Source of the DNA: Stromatinia cepivora
Lineage: Eukaryota > Ascomycota > Leotiomycetes > Helotiales > Sclerotiniaceae
Direction of reading: 5' to 3'
Assembly (NCBI GenBank): GCA_014898415.1
Contig: RCTD01000010.1
Span: 1,116,001-1,180,000, forward strand
Length of the DNA: 64,000 nt
The position numbers and the translations under genes are program-made. Below are positions 10,931-23,432 of the stretch, piece after piece (position 1 is the stretch's first letter; each line of letters begins with the position of its first letter). The notes under the pieces were generated by a model. It was not told the origin of the DNA. It worked only from the letters and a program-made list of their open reading frames with translations, and made no database searches.

Positions 10931-11815
10931 TATGAACATAATAATATGCAAAAAAGTAGTTTTTATCACTTTTCTCTTATAGAAGTATAGAATTAGTAAA
11001 TATCTTTTCTTTTATAAAAGTATAAAAATAGTAAATAATTGTTTTTGCAGCAAATGAATTATTCAAATTTAAAGAGATTGATAAGTTCGCCAAAAAAAAA
11101 ATTAATTATATAGAATAATTTTAATATATTTTTATAATTCGTTTATCAACTTCGATACAAAATTGAATCTAATCTTATTCTTTTTGATCTAAGACTACTT
11201 CACAGCTGCAAAGTTTTGGGATGAAATAGAATAAGTTTATAATAAATTGTTAATTGGGTTAATATAGGATCAGTTTGTCTCAAATTTCGACCAGACCGAG
11301 TCGAAAATACAAGTTGCTCCATCTCAATTGCCAACTTGTTGTTATTCGGGGTATCGAAAGTCAAAATGATGCTATTTGAGGAATATACTGTAAATTTATG
11401 GTCGTCAAAATAGTGAATCGCTGATTTCGGATAAACCGGAACTTGGGGTAGGCCTTCAATCCACTGTCAACAGCATCTTGAGATTCACACAAAAGTATTT
11501 CACAACAGTTGTAAGAAACAATGTCTTTAGACCCCTAAAGTATTGCTGTTAACCTCAATTCAAAACAATCTTGGCTTTGACTGTCCGTAAAATTACAAAA
11601 CTTCTCGGTGTTTCATGATGACTGGTAAGTCCGGAAACAAGCCATTTACCGATGCGCTAAAACGGATATGAAATCAGGATTCAGTAAAAACAAACACTTT
11701 CCTCATCCTTTTTTCAACATAACATAACGAAACTTTTTTATATCATTTTAAGTTTGAAGATACTCCCCTATTGAGCTCCAATACTCAATGATATCCACAT
11801 AAAGACTTTGAATTC
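10931..11815. other. AT-rich spacer before ATG22
   Basis: Holds an imperfect tandem repeat of about 33 bp at 10972-11003 and 11005-11038 (TATAGAAGTATAGAATTAGT versus TATAAAAGTATAAAAATAGT). The remainder is the ATG22 upstream region. No gene seen. Confidence 0.45.
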
Positions 11816-13712
11816 ATGGAAGATGGTGGCCCTGGGCTACGAGCCCCACGCTACCCCGCGGAAGATACGAGTCCAACCACAGATCGGGAGCTGAGAGGAT
11901 TTTTTTGTTACGGACTCGCAGCTGAGGTTTTTGCTGTTTGTGCAGTTGGTAGGTTAAATACTTCAATTCTAAAAGCATCGAGATTGACGCAGGATACAGG
12001 ATCATTTTTACCCGTCACATTAGAACAACTTGCTCGTGAGCAAGGCGTTCTTTTTATTGATAAAGTAACACCTTGTACGGCAAAGAATGCAACCGCCATT
12101 GCAAATGCTACTGTCAATGCATTAATGTCCAGAGCTGAAGGCTCAGATACTCATCAATGTATCATCAACGTGTTTGGTACCGAATTAACAACAGCCAGTT
12201 TTGCAATGTACACGTTTTCTGCTTCTGTGTTTATGCAGGCTCTTGCTCTTGTCTCCGTCAGCTCGGTTGCTGACCATGGTATGTCGGTTATTACTCGTAA
12301 TATCTATTTTTATCTGACAGTTTCCAGGTACCTGGCGTAAGAAGCTCCTAGCAGGATTTGGTCTCACGGGATCTGTGTCTGCTATGCTTTTCCTACTGGT
12401 AGTTCCGCAGATTTTTGTGGTTGGGTCCTTATTGACTGTAATTTGTGTTGTCTGTCTTGGATGCTCGTTTGTCATCCTCAATTCATACTTGCCACTACTT
12501 GTCTTGAATCATCCAGTTGTTCAAAGCGATGAAGATCATCCAAATGTCTCTTCATCGATTCCACTTCAGCCAATATCACCCCAACGAAGTAGTCGAAAGT
12601 CGGGAGAGAGTCTCCGCCAAGTGAACAGAAAAGAGGTTGATATAGGGTCTAAGGCTGACTCTTCAGATCTTCAGCTTTCTACAAAGATCTCATCTAAAGG
12701 AGTAGGAATAGGTTACATGGCTGCAGTGTCCGTGCAAGTAATATGTATTCTTATTCTATATATCATGAATAAGACGGGAGTTTCATCAACACTTCCTCTT
12801 CGGACAGTGCTGTTCTTTGTCGGATCTTGGTGGCTTACTTTTACCATTCCATCAGTTATGTGGCTTCGAGATAGACCTGGACCACCATTACCAACCGCCC
12901 TGTATGAGGGACGGGCCTTCATGCGTACTTGCATGTCGTACACAATATTCGCTTGGAAGTCGCTGTGGAAAACAGTCAAGGTCGCCGTCAAACTCCGGCA
13001 AGTCCTTCTCTTCCTTGTTGCTTGGTTCCTTCTTTCGGATGCTTTGGCCACCATCTCTGCCACGGCCATTTTATTCGCTAGAACTGAGCTGCAAATGGGA
13101 ACTGTCGCTGTAGCTTTACTCTCCATCATAGCCACCAGCTCAGGAATAGTGGGTGCTACAGTTTGGCCTATCATATCAAAACGATTTACATTGAAGACAA
13201 ATCATATAATTGTGTGCTGTCTTTTGCTTTTAGAATTGGTACCGTTGTACGGACTTCTGGGTTTTCTGCCATTTGTACAGGCTTGGGGAGTTGGCGGGTT
13301 GCAGAAATGGTACGAAATTTATCCCCTGGGCATTATTCATGGGATGGTTATGGGTGGATTATCCTCATACTGTCGGTCCTTCTACGGCCTCTTGATACCA
13401 CCTGGTAGCGAAGCTGCATTCTATGCATTATTTGCAATCACAGATAAAGGAAGCTCAGCAGTAGGACCCGCGATTGTAGGGAAGATTGTAGATGCAACAG
13501 GACAAATTCGACCCGCATTTGGCTTTCTCGCAGTCTTAATTGCCTTACCCATTCCTCTGATTTGGATGGTAGATGTTGAGAAAGGACAAGAAGATGCGAT
13601 TCGTATGGCTGGGTTGATGAAGACCACTGATGATGGGCATGAGGATTTTGAATCATTTGAAGGATCATCTGATGGTCATGAAGCCGAAGGGCTGATGCGA
13701 GATCATGATTGA
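11816..13712 (+). CDS. ATG22: Atg22-like vacuolar amino-acid effluxer (MFS)
   Basis: Exons 11816-12278 and 12328-13712, with a 49-bp intron (GTATGT..TTCCAG), give 615 residues. The splice restores DHG|TWRKKLL in frame. The protein has the Atg22 pattern: N-terminal TDRELRGFFCYGLAAEVFAVCAVG, a long luminal insert with N-glycosylation-like sites (NAT repeats), a helix ending FMQALALVSVSSVADHGTWRK, a long Ser-rich cytosolic loop (about residues 210-275), then MFS helices through SYCRSFYGLLIPPGSEAAFYALFAITDKGSSAVGP. Yeast Atg22 exports amino acids from the vacuole during autophagy. The C terminus is acidic. Many fungi have several Atg22 paralogues, so vacuolar amino-acid export is the likely but not proven role. 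Confidence 0.92.
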
Positions 13713-14933
13713 ATAACTGTATATTCCAGGATTAAAACGAAGCGATTTGACATTTTTAATTGTTATTGACCGAGTACATGAGGGCAAAGTTAATTGATTG
13801 TCCAAATGTTGGCTGAATGGCTGATCATGACAATTTGTTCCGAGAGTATGGTTCCGCTGAGTCAGCATTCTTAAACATTAATCCTTGCTAACATCCTCCC
13901 CTCCCCTCCCTTATATTTGCACAGTAAGCTAAACATACATGGAATTTAAGTGAGAATAACTTATTCTCTCTGGTGGAAGAGTTGTCCTCCTCCTATAGCT
14001 ATCTCGACACAACTGCCCATTTTCATCCAGAATGTACTAATGCAGAAGAATATCCAGCGCCAGAAATCCCCTGCTTTCTCGAAGCGTATATATATCAAGC
14101 TTCACAGACGTTTCAAACTTGATATATATTCTCGCAGATAGATAACAATAATAGGAGTCTTGGAAAAGAAAAGAAATATACATTATTATTAAGAATATGA
14201 CCCTAGTGATATGATCACATGGTATTCTGTCACTGTTTTGGGAAGCTAGGGTTAGGAAACGTAGTGTTGATTTGACTAAAGAGGTGAAAGTTGATGGGAA
14301 CGAGAATAGCTTATAAGAAGCTATTCTTGCATTCCCAATGCGGCCTAGTGCCTTATCATGTGACCCGACTCTGCTCAACAATTATGGTAATTAGATGACG
14401 TTTATTGATATATATGTGGTCGACATATTTTGCCTACGCTTCTCTCACCGTACTTTACCCTGGCACCATTCAGAAAGGAGCTCATGATTAAATAAGATCG
14501 GACCTATAATTGCAAGACCAATAACCCAAAATGTCAGGTCGCTGACTTTCTGGTGGCTCAACACCGCATTTCTAGGTTTCACCATTAGTCGTTGCAGTTT
14601 TTTTCTTCCCAAAAACCAAATATCATGGCGTTTCTACAACATTAACAGAAAGTCCGGGGTTAGTCTTTATTGCGACATCCTTAAGTGCAGAGATGAGAGA
14701 CAACGCAGACATCGTAGACCGAATAGATATATCAATAGCAAGTTCTCTACCAATCTCACGATCGAGGACACCAAAGCTTCGGCACAAGTGTACAAAATAC
14801 ACGAAGAAGTCAACGAATACCCGCAGTAAGATCCGTGGCTCTACTGCTGATGCACCTCCAAGGCACAATGAAAACACGCACAATCATATTGGCGAAGTGC
14901 CCTCCAAGAGATTTGGCTCCCGTGGAAGCTTTT
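13713..14933. other. Intergenic region with a small hairpin
   Basis: No gene supported. An inverted repeat at about 14087-14130 has 12-bp perfect arms (ATATATATCAAG / CTTGATATATAT) with a loop of about 17 bp. Open frames at 14037-14883 on the minus strand and from 14693 on the plus strand are not recognisable. The right part may be the decayed upstream portion of the MFS relic. Confidence 0.4.
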
Positions 14934-15303
14934 CCTTATCCTATAGTCGCACACTCGGTTTTTGTCGTCTCATAGACTGGTCTAGTGTTCTTGGCGTTGA
15001 GATTGACCCAATCACTTAGAGGTTTCTGCTGTACCATGCAATTTCTCTTCCACCAAAATTGGCTTCAATTTCGCTACTTTAATTGGTGCGCCGATTGGTG
15101 TGTTTACTGCTGATCCATTGAGTGATTTGGTTGCAGCGCGGTCAAGAAAAAGACATGGAAGAATTAGTGAGCCTGAAGTGAGCCTTGTGGCTATGATGCC
15201 TTATGTATTGTTGACGGGTCATCGAGAATGTTGTCGTGGCAGTAGGGTATGGACGCGCCTTGGACTGGAAGTTGGCCATTTCCATCAGCTTTTATGAGAC
15301 ACA
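14934..15303 (+). pseudogene. MFS transporter fragment, frameshifted
   Basis: The frame from about 15052 reads KIGFNFATLIGAPIGVF, TADPLSDLVAARS, RISEPEVSLVAMMPYVLLT. That is the helix, PLSD loop and EPE.RL..L.PY segment of fungal HOL1-like MFS drug/cation transporters. At about 15217 the frame shifts by one base and homology resumes as VIENVVVAVGYGRALDWKLAIS to about 15290. Upstream, from 14934 in a third frame, FPIVAHSVFVVS followed by a TAG resembles the preceding helices but less convincingly. At least one frameshift, one stop and missing ends make this a dead copy. It sits between ATG22 and the bZIP gene and differs from the full-length ATG22 transporter. Confidence 0.65.
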
Positions 15304-15389
15304 TCCCTCCTCCTCCTCCTCTTTATCTGCCTCCCTGAATCTATCTGTATTAGAAATTCTAAATTCTCAATTCTCCGCTTGAAACCCCC

Positions 15390-16267
15390 TCAAAAAACTT
15401 CTCCCAAAACGAGTCCCCTCTCACCTCTTCTATTTCTCCACTTATTAGTACTTTCAAATAACTCTCCACACCCCTTTAAAGACCAGGCCCATTTCCTAGC
15501 AAAATTTTCCTCCACCTCCCAACTACCTGGAACCCACGGATCACCCCAAACAATCAAGCCGGTTCTCCCATCCCCACCCTCTACCCCATACATTATATCA
15601 CGACAAAACTCCACATCATCCCAGACATCTCCTTTCGCTAGCGCAGAAAGAAGATTGTCTCTACATGGCGGAAATGGAAAAATGTCTATTTCAGGATGAT
15701 GTTCTATCTCGATTTGTAATTTGGTGGGTTGAAGCGTTGCTGGTAGTTGTGCAGGTGATGATGACGTGTTGAAGGGAGAAAGAATATCATCCTCCATACG
15801 ATCGATTGGGAGTTTGAGGATCTCTACATTGGTGGTCAATGCACGGACCACATTGAAGTGAAGGAGGGTGAGTAAGTAGGAGTCTGCTGGGATAGAAGTA
15901 TTGGTGAGATATGCATTGAAAGATTTAGAAGAGAGGATGCGTTTTAGATCCACATTGCACATCTCTTCTTTTGCAGGTGGTGTGGAAGGGTCAAGGATTT
16001 TAGGATCCTGTGTTTCCATGAATTTAGTTGGTGCTTCCACTCTTCTCGAGTCCAGTTTCCTACGTTGTCCTAAAACAGTGGTTAATAAAGGCAATCCGTT
16101 TATTCATGAAAGAAATACAAACGAGAAGCTCGTTGGTTCAAACGATTTTGTAATTTCCTCCTCATCACGGAATTACTCGTACCCGTCCAATCTTCCGCTT
16201 GATTTTGGATCTGTGATCTCTGCGGCATAGGCAGGATCTCGATACGTGGTGTTTCATCAATATTCAT
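15390..16267 (-). CDS. bZIP-type transcription factor with DUF3425 domain
   Basis: Exons 16267-16123 and 16069-15390, with a 53-bp intron, give 274 residues from the ATG at 16267; an in-frame ATG at 16345 would add 26 hydrophobic residues and is less likely. The splice rebuilds the basic region LQNRLNQRAS|RQRRKL (about 39-54), as in the short bZIPs typical of DUF3425 proteins (DWTG...RRKLQNRLNQRA). The DUF3425 part follows: YLLTLLHFNVVRALTTNVEIL, DDILSPFN, the basic-poor PTKLQIEIEHHPEIDIFPFP, then LIVWGDPWVPGSWEVEENFA and a Trp-rich C terminus. The family is expanded in filamentous fungi and linked to secondary metabolism and stress, but the targets of this member cannot be read from the sequence. 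No metabolic cluster adjoins it. Confidence 0.88.
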
Positions 16268-16345
16268 GGCAAGGGACGGCGCCGGCGGAAGTAACGGCTT
16301 TGTTGTATAGCATGCTGATAGTAAAGCGAGTGATGTCAAAAACAT

Positions 16346-18845
16346 GTTGAAAGTTAGTAAGAGAGTGAAGAAAGAAATGCAGCGTGCTGACCTAGCCTTA
16401 CTTATTACGGAGTTAAGATCTGGTGGACGTTGTCCCGAAGTGGTCCCAGTATCACCGGGAGAGCTAATGCAAGTTGCTGACAGAGATTATGCAGGTGGAA
16501 GGTGCATCGCTTGGAAGAAGCTTGGTAGGGGATAATGATGATACTTGGTTCGGATGAGAAAGAGTATTTGAATTATAATCATTAACGCTTTTCAATATCT
16601 AAGTCAGGTTGAAATATTGATGCCTGGTTATTAAAATCGTATTAGAATATTGATGCTTGATTGTTTGAATGGATTTAGAATATTAGTAGTCGGTTGTTTG
16701 AATAGATTTACTCGAGTAGAACATCAATAATTCACTATTAATGGAAAGCCTTTGATACGGGAGAACGTAGAAAATCGTAAGAATAAGATAATGAGGTTAT
16801 TCAAAAATGGTTGCACCTCCATGAGGCCAACAAAAAGCTGCGTATGGTGGTGACGGCTATATAAAGGCCGTCGCTTGGGATGGTTGCCAATAATTACTTT
16901 GATTTATAGTCCATAGCTACTCCTTTTCCCTTCCCTACTCTAACCTTACCGCTTCCCGGAAACCCCGGAATATGTCTCCTGGTGGACGATCGGTACCTAC
17001 CGTATAATCTCGAGAGATTCGGGCTCTTGTTAAACAGAATCGGCATGATATTCGTCCGCACGGGGGTCTGGCAAATGCCAAGAGTCCAAGATTATACGGG
17101 GTATATTCACGTGATGAGTGTCTAGATAGAACTACTTAGTAAGCAATTCTCCTGTCCAGCAAGCACTCTCAATCTTGTCATCCGACGAACTCTGAATGGA
17201 ATCAATCAAGACCATTGTGCTCTGAATCACTGTTCCAAAAGGTATCAGCAAGGGCTATTTCGTTGTAATACCAGAGTCATGGCACAAGATATAAAAAGAT
17301 GCTCAGCCTCGATCTACGAACTGGACCATCCAATACTCAAAACAAGTCCATGTCTCAACATAGACATCAAAACTTGGAGGCTTGGAGTATGAGCATGAGA
17401 CTTTGATGCATCACGGACGAATACCGAAATTGTCAAAAAGGGCCATGACCTTCTTTCGGCATAGCCGTCAGCTGGATTCACCTCCGCAATCGCTTGACCC
17501 CCGGTACCAGTTTTTATACCTATTAATTGTGTCTTCTCGGAATTTATCCGACATCTACTCTACTCTGTATTGAGATTTGCCGACAGTTTGGTTAAGCTCT
17601 GTGTGTGTACGGAGCTACGAGTAGAATTTAAGAAATCTAAGAATCTACACCGTAGATACGTACCCGCATTCCATCGGGGTCCAAAATAAACAATAATGTA
17701 AAGAATGCTTCCATACATGCTTCCATACATGCTTCCATACATACTGGCGTATTTGTAAAAGTATCTTTCATCTCATACTAGCATGCAAATAATGTAGTAG
17801 TAGTATTGTGAATCTGCAACTATTGAACTACTGGGGGAGAAAAGGGGGGATACAATCTTGGAGGTTCGAGATGTGATAATTTGTGTCAAAGAGGCGATGC
17901 AAATCTCTTACCGAGTGAGCCTTTCAACTTTTGTATGGTACATTACCCTTACATATTATACATTATGGATAAATCAATCAATTGATGGATATTTGATATT
18001 TCGGCCAAACAACCAACTTGAACCAAAGAGAAAAACACAAGGATCTGGAGCATGTATTTAAATAAGCACTAAGCCTTATCTGGTTCTTTTTAATTTAAAT
18101 AATTTCAATTACGTGGATCTTATCATTGGTTGATCTTTTCCATTTAAAATTCCCGTTCTACATTAGCGTCAGGAACATTGCATGTAGCTTTTTAACTTTA
18201 TCCAATCATTATTTGAATTGAATGGAAGATAAAAGCCTAATTGGGATCTTTAAATCACAAATTCTATCATCCAATTTCCCAATTTCCCGATTCCCCCGAT
18301 TCCCCCAATTCCTCCAAACCACCTAGGCAAAGTCTATCAAAGATTCAATATGTACAGAGTTATTAATGTGTGATCATTGATGAAAGATAGGAATTTAGGA
18401 AAGAAGAGGAAATGGGGGGAACGCCTTGACCTTTATGTGGGCGTTCCCAAACTATTCCTATATCGTGATTCTCGACCGACCTGCAAGCGCAGATACCTCC
18501 AACTGAACCCGTTTATCCACCACTCACCCACTTTCACTCCCCTACATCTTTCGTCTTCATTCTTTCTCTCCAGCCTTCACAGTGTGTTTAAATTTCGCTC
18601 TTTTTTCGGTTGCTCGTCGCCATCACGCTCATTACATATGCAAGCATCTCATTCATTTTGGAAAGTAACTTTAACTCTTCATTGACTTCATTCGTATCTC
18701 TGCTATCATCAATTGGACGGGAATTACAACACACCGAATTTTCACCAACGCACACGAGAGAAGATAAGATATACACGGAAACAACATCAGATATTTGGGG
18801 GCCTGAGGAATATTTGATCGATTAAAAATATTATTACTTCGCGCA
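16346..18845. other. Long intergenic region with small repeats
   Basis: No gene supported in 2.5 kb. It holds an imperfect inverted repeat at about 16998-17104 (GTATAATCT... / ...AGATTATAC, with GGGCTCTTG / CAAGAGTCC nested inside), a triple 12-bp tandem repeat at 17705-17740, and C-rich ATTTCCC/ATTCCCC runs at about 18270-18315 that lie in the likely promoter of the SUN gene. Short open frames at 17382-18685 look non-coding. Confidence 0.45.
17705..17740. repeat. 12-bp tandem repeat, three copies
   Basis: ATGCTTCCATAC is repeated three times exactly and without gaps: 17705-17716, 17717-17728 and 17729-17740. Confidence 0.92.
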
Positions 18846-20709
18846 ATGAAGTTTTCCAATATATCAACGGCAATTGTGGCCGTGGCAATATTATTGTTAC
18901 CTTGCGAAGCTAAGCTGGGTCGTGGACTTTCCCATCTCGACATTTTAGAAAAACGCCATTCGCATAACAGACTTCATGCATCTCCAAGAGCAGAAGACCC
19001 TGGGGATTTGTTACAGAAGCGTACTACTTGCGCATTCCCAACGGATGCTGGATTGGTTGCTGTCACCCCTGGTTCTATGAATGCAGGATGGGCAATGAGC
19101 CCCGATCAAGCTTGCACCCCAGATTCATATTGTCCTTATGCTTGTCCTTCTGGGCAAGTGATGGCACAATGGAATCCTAAAGCCACTTCGTACACTTACC
19201 CGTTGTCCATGGTATGTTGGAATAGTTATGGGCTTAGATGAAATACTAAATTCTCGCAGGATGGAGGGTTATACTGTGATTCAACGGGCAAAATTAGCAA
19301 GCCATTTCCTAATCAACCTTATTGTGTGCCCGGAACCGGGACAGTTGGAGTTGTGAATAGCTGTGGTGGAACCGTTTCGTTCTGTCAAACAGTCCTACCT
19401 GGAAATGAGGCTATGATAATTCCAACATCAGTGGATGGATCCTCTCAATTGGCGGTTCCAGGAACAAGCTACTGGTGTAAAACTGCAGCTCAGTATGTAT
19501 TAATCATCATCTGAAGATTTCAACAAACTAATAATCCGTAGTTACTATATCAATGCTCCTGGAGTCTCAACTGCCGATGGTTGTATTTGGGGTGATGGTT
19601 CGAAACCCATTGGAAACTGGGCCCCATATGTTGCAGGAGCTAACACGGACGCCAATGGTGATACATACCTTAAGATTGGCTGGAATCCAATTTGGACAGC
19701 CTCCTCGCTTTCCAAGACCATGCCTAATTTTGGTCTAAAGATTGAATGTTCTGGACCTGGTTGTAACGGGCTTCCTTGTTCAATTGATCCATCGGTTGTC
19801 GGGATTGGAGGAGTTACCAGTGCTGATCAAGCTTCTGGTGCAGGAGGCGCCAGCTTTTGTGTTGTTACTGTTCCTTCCGGCCTAACCGCCGACGTTGTGG
19901 TTTTCGAGATTGGCAGTTCTGGTTCTTCAGCTCCCATATCTTCTAAGGATGCTTCGAGCATTGCTTCTCCGACCGCAAAACAAACCTCAATATCAACTCA
20001 CAGCTCATCTTCTTCGATCCTTACTACCTCATCTACTCCACCTCCATCAACGAGCAGTTCCATTTCGTCTACATCAACGTCATCATCTTCATCAACGTCA
20101 TCATCTTCATCATTGTCATCTTCATCATCATCATCTTCATCTTCATCTTCTTCTTCTTCTTCTTCTTCATCAACATCAACGTCATCGTTATCTTCAACAA
20201 CTACAACATCATCTTCCTCCTCTTCTTCTTCTTCATCATCTTCATCATCTTCTTCTTCTTCTACATCATCTTCTTTTTCTACATCTTCTTCTTCCTCCAC
20301 ATCTTCTTCTTCCTCATCCTCCTCTTCTTCTTCCTCGTCTTCATCATCTTCCTCTTCTTTCTCAAGCTCTTCCTCGGCAATCTCTATCAAAGCGAGCTCG
20401 ACTTCCTCTCTTTACAGTCATACAACAACCTCCATCACTGCTTCCACCTATCCGACTGACGAAGCCCACATCTTTCTTCAAGTTGGAAACTCTACTGCCG
20501 GTGTAGCGAGTACTTTCCTGGCACAAACAATATCCGAAACCAGCACCAGCGCTGTATCAACACCAATGAGTCCAATTGCGAGTGTTACCGCAGCCGCAGC
20601 CGCTTCTGCTACAGCCTCAAGTCAAAAGAAATCAGGTGCTTCAGCAACCGAAGTATCAAATTCGATGTTCGGCCTCGTGCTACTTCTTGCCATCGGCTGC
20701 TTGATCTAA
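18846..20709 (+). CDS. SUN-family cell-wall protein with Ser-rich tail and GPI signal
   Basis: Exons 18846-19211, 19260-19492 and 19542-20709, with introns of 48 and 49 bp, give 588 residues. Residues 1-22 are a signal peptide (AIVAVAILLLPCEA). Dibasic KR sites (ILEKR, LLQKR) suggest Kex2 processing before the mature CAFPTDAG start. The SUN domain (about 60-320) has conserved Cys motifs: CPYACPSGQVMAQWNP, DGGLYCDSTGKISKPFP and SYWCKTAAHYYINAPG, the latter two rebuilt by splicing. A serine/threonine stretch of more than 100 residues (encoded at about 20040-20390) is followed by a hydrophobic C terminus (FGLVLLLAIGCLI) typical of a GPI signal. Family members act in beta-glucan/septum remodelling at the wall. 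The SUN domain first, Ser tail last layout resembles the group-II type rather than yeast Sim1/Uth1. Confidence 0.92.
20040..20390 (+). repeat. TCN/TCA trinucleotide microsatellite encoding polyserine
   Basis: Within the SUN gene. Long runs of TCT, TCA and TCC codons with interspersed ACA/ACG give an almost pure Ser/Thr tract. The reverse strand reads as an acidic Glu/Asp frame, which is a shadow. Such tracts mutate in length in whole codons. Confidence 0.9.
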
Positions 20710-22672
20710 GGATGACCAGGTGATGACACAGTAGCTTTATTCCGATTGTAAAGTTTTCGCATCTCTTGGATACCTTTTTAACAAACCATCTTTTAATACG
20801 TCTGGACCACGTAATATCTTCTTCGGCCTGGTTACCATTATCATGACTTCAGTTTCTGTCCGCCATATACATATACTATTTATGCTCAACGCGACGTTTA
20901 ATTCTTCTTTCAATTTTTTCCCTCATAGCTGCACATATTACCAGTAGTTCAGGAGCTCTTCAACACTGCTAGATGCGACACTCTCCGAGGTCTATCGGAA
21001 TCAGATTTCTTGCAATCTTCTATTGGATTTATACCATTACGTTTATTCTACGTTTAATTTATATCATCAAGGATTGGTAGGAGGAGGAGGAGTGTGTTGG
21101 ATTCAAGTATTTTTTTTCCTTTTACGATTGACATATGATGATGTTTATACACGATTCTTTTAGCTCGGGCTTTTGGAACTATCTACCTATCTATAAGAAG
21201 GAATTTTCAGCCTTTTTTTTCCTGCGAAGACGGTTGGGTACGGAAAAGAGAAGCAAGTTTGGAGCGAGCTTTTCTTGGTTCATGGCTGGGTGGTGGGATG
21301 GCGCTACAATTATCACATAATATTTATTTATAATGTTAAGAGGGCGGATGGGGAGAGATGCATTGTTAGATGGATTAATTGGACCAGAAAGATAGGATGA
21401 ACTCGGGGGGAAGTTTGGCGTGGTATAGTGAGTGAAAAGAGAGGAGATAGATGGGTAGCTTTGCTATATAAATGTAGTGATGGAATGAATCGAGATACCA
21501 AGTATCATTCAGAAATTTTGGTCCTCGATTGCTTTGATTTCTGTCTTTTCATAACTAAGTTATATCTTGAGTTTTCTTTCTTTTTTTTTCCCTTCTTATA
21601 TATGAAGACCAACTAAGAGAGAATCGCAAGGATTCAATAAAAGTCCCTCAGATATCCCCATCCTCCTATTACTCGAAACCGACAGTTTCTCTAAACCCCT
21701 TCATCTTCAAGCCATCGAATAAAAAGTTTTTATTGTCATAGTTTGGTCTGATGGTAATCTCAAGATTTGGCAATGAACGATTCTTATCTAATTAGATGGA
21801 GTGTAAAAAAAAACAGTTATACACAAAGTCTATTTTTTTTTAGAGAGGATTGGATTATGAATACCTAGTTGTTTTTTTTTAGAATATACGGGGCCCGGGG
21901 ATTAATGATTAATGTTGGGTTATATTTGAGTAGGCGGATGGGTTTGTATTTGTATATTTGTATATTTGTATATTTGTATATATCTCAGTTGGGTTGCTGG
22001 TGGTTGTTCCTAGCTGAGTAGTTGGATGGATGTAGGATGTAGGATGTTGTGAGGGTTGACTAGATCTAGGTGTTCTTTTTCTGGATATTTTTGTTTATTA
22101 ATATATAGTTTCGGGATCGGTATTTGGACTTGATATATATTCCACTTTTTTCTCGAAATGTATAGCTAACTTTATTAAGAACTCCGATTCCGAGTCTCTG
22201 TTTATTGGACGGGAAATTCTTCATGCTTTTATAGTATTAGTCAATCATCATCATTTTATATCTATACTTCTCATTAACTCATACCTCATAGCGCTATTCT
22301 TTCCATCCTGTTCTTATAATGAGGGCTCAATCCACGATCCGGAATCGGAATCCGGGGGTTCTCTTCGTTGACTTACTCGTTCTCCTATACCTGGTCGGTT
22401 TGATTCACTTGGAAATCATTAAGAGTAAATTTGGGTTTATTCTATTAGATTCATGTATTTTTTGTTATTTTATGTTGAATTTGTTCCGGGCCATTGCGCA
22501 AATTTGACATTCCGAAATCAACTTAGCTTATTCCGAAATACACCAATTCGCCAAATGAACTAATTGATATCGAAAATAATAAAAATGAAGACATTTATAA
22601 ATGAACTAAATTCATACAAAAATAATATATTCAATATCCTAAATTTATTATACAATAATTAAACTAGTATAT
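20710..22672. other. Intergenic region and boundary of the AT-rich block
   Basis: No gene supported. A (TTTGTATA)n tandem run lies at about 21945-21985. Composition is mixed to about 22,500 and then drops sharply in G+C. The last 170 bp before the first LTR already look AT-rich and may be flank affected by RIP or older repeat. Confidence 0.5.
21945..21985. repeat. 8-bp tandem repeat TTTGTATA
   Basis: About five near-perfect copies of TTTGTATA in a row, with slight length variation at the ends. Confidence 0.85.
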
Positions 22673-22839
22673 TATTGGAAATGAGACCATCATAGGATTA
22701 GAATTGAGATCATGTGATTATAATGGTGCATAGACCATAATTAGGGATAACCTCAAATCTATTCCTACTAGAATTATAGATCCTTAGTTCAACTTATATA
22801 ATTAATAATACTACTACTTTCTGTATCAAAAAGTTAATA
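22673..22839 (+). repeat. Copia-1a 5' LTR
   Basis: 167 bp, homologous end to end with the two Copia-1b LTRs in opposite orientation. Terminal TG and CA are both changed (TA..TA), as expected of RIP. The 3' partner lies outside the window. Confidence 0.88.
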
Positions 22840-23432
22840 GATTATAAAATCCGATTGTATAGTAATAATTAAAAAGCAAAGCAAATCGAAAAAGGATTAG
22901 TATAGCTAGTAAAGATGAAATAAAATGAAAATCAAAGTTTTTATATAATATCATTGAAACAGAATTGAAATACAATAATATAGTTTATAATTTATAACAT
23001 TATAGATCAAAATAAAGAATAATCTATACAATACTGATATAGAATTATAGTAAAAGCGAAAAGCAAATTCGTATAATTACAAGAAAATATATTACAATAC
23101 GATTTTATGAATTTTCTTATTATTTTATTTTTACATTTCTTTATTATTCCGAACTTATTTGTTATATATTTTTTAAAACCGTTTTAAAAATCTGAAGATT
23201 ATTTTTGATACCTATTAAACAATAAGAAATCTTTATAATATCGGAATCAAACAATTCTTCAAAGTTCGATCAAAATAATTATAAATGATGGTTCAGATAA
23301 ATGAAGATATAATTGAGAGGGAAAGGATGATTTTATATAATTGATTAAATATTAGACGAATATATACAGATTGCAGGATCCAATACAGTATCTGTTTACA
23401 AGATCAATGGTCGTGTATATTACAATATTGAA

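Noticed and set aside
12713..13174. Long minus-strand frame inside ATG22
   Set aside because: Shadow of the ATG22 coding exon, without a family match.
14623..14883. Minus-strand 86-residue frame with hydrophobic N-terminal half
   Set aside because: No family match, overlaps the likely decayed upstream part of the MFS relic, and has no neighbouring exon.
17000..17100. Possible tRNA gene
   Set aside because: The nested inverted arms do not make a cloverleaf, and no T-loop consensus is present.
19998..20390. A 130-residue Glu/Asp-rich minus-strand frame
   Set aside because: It is the antisense shadow of the SUN polyserine tract.
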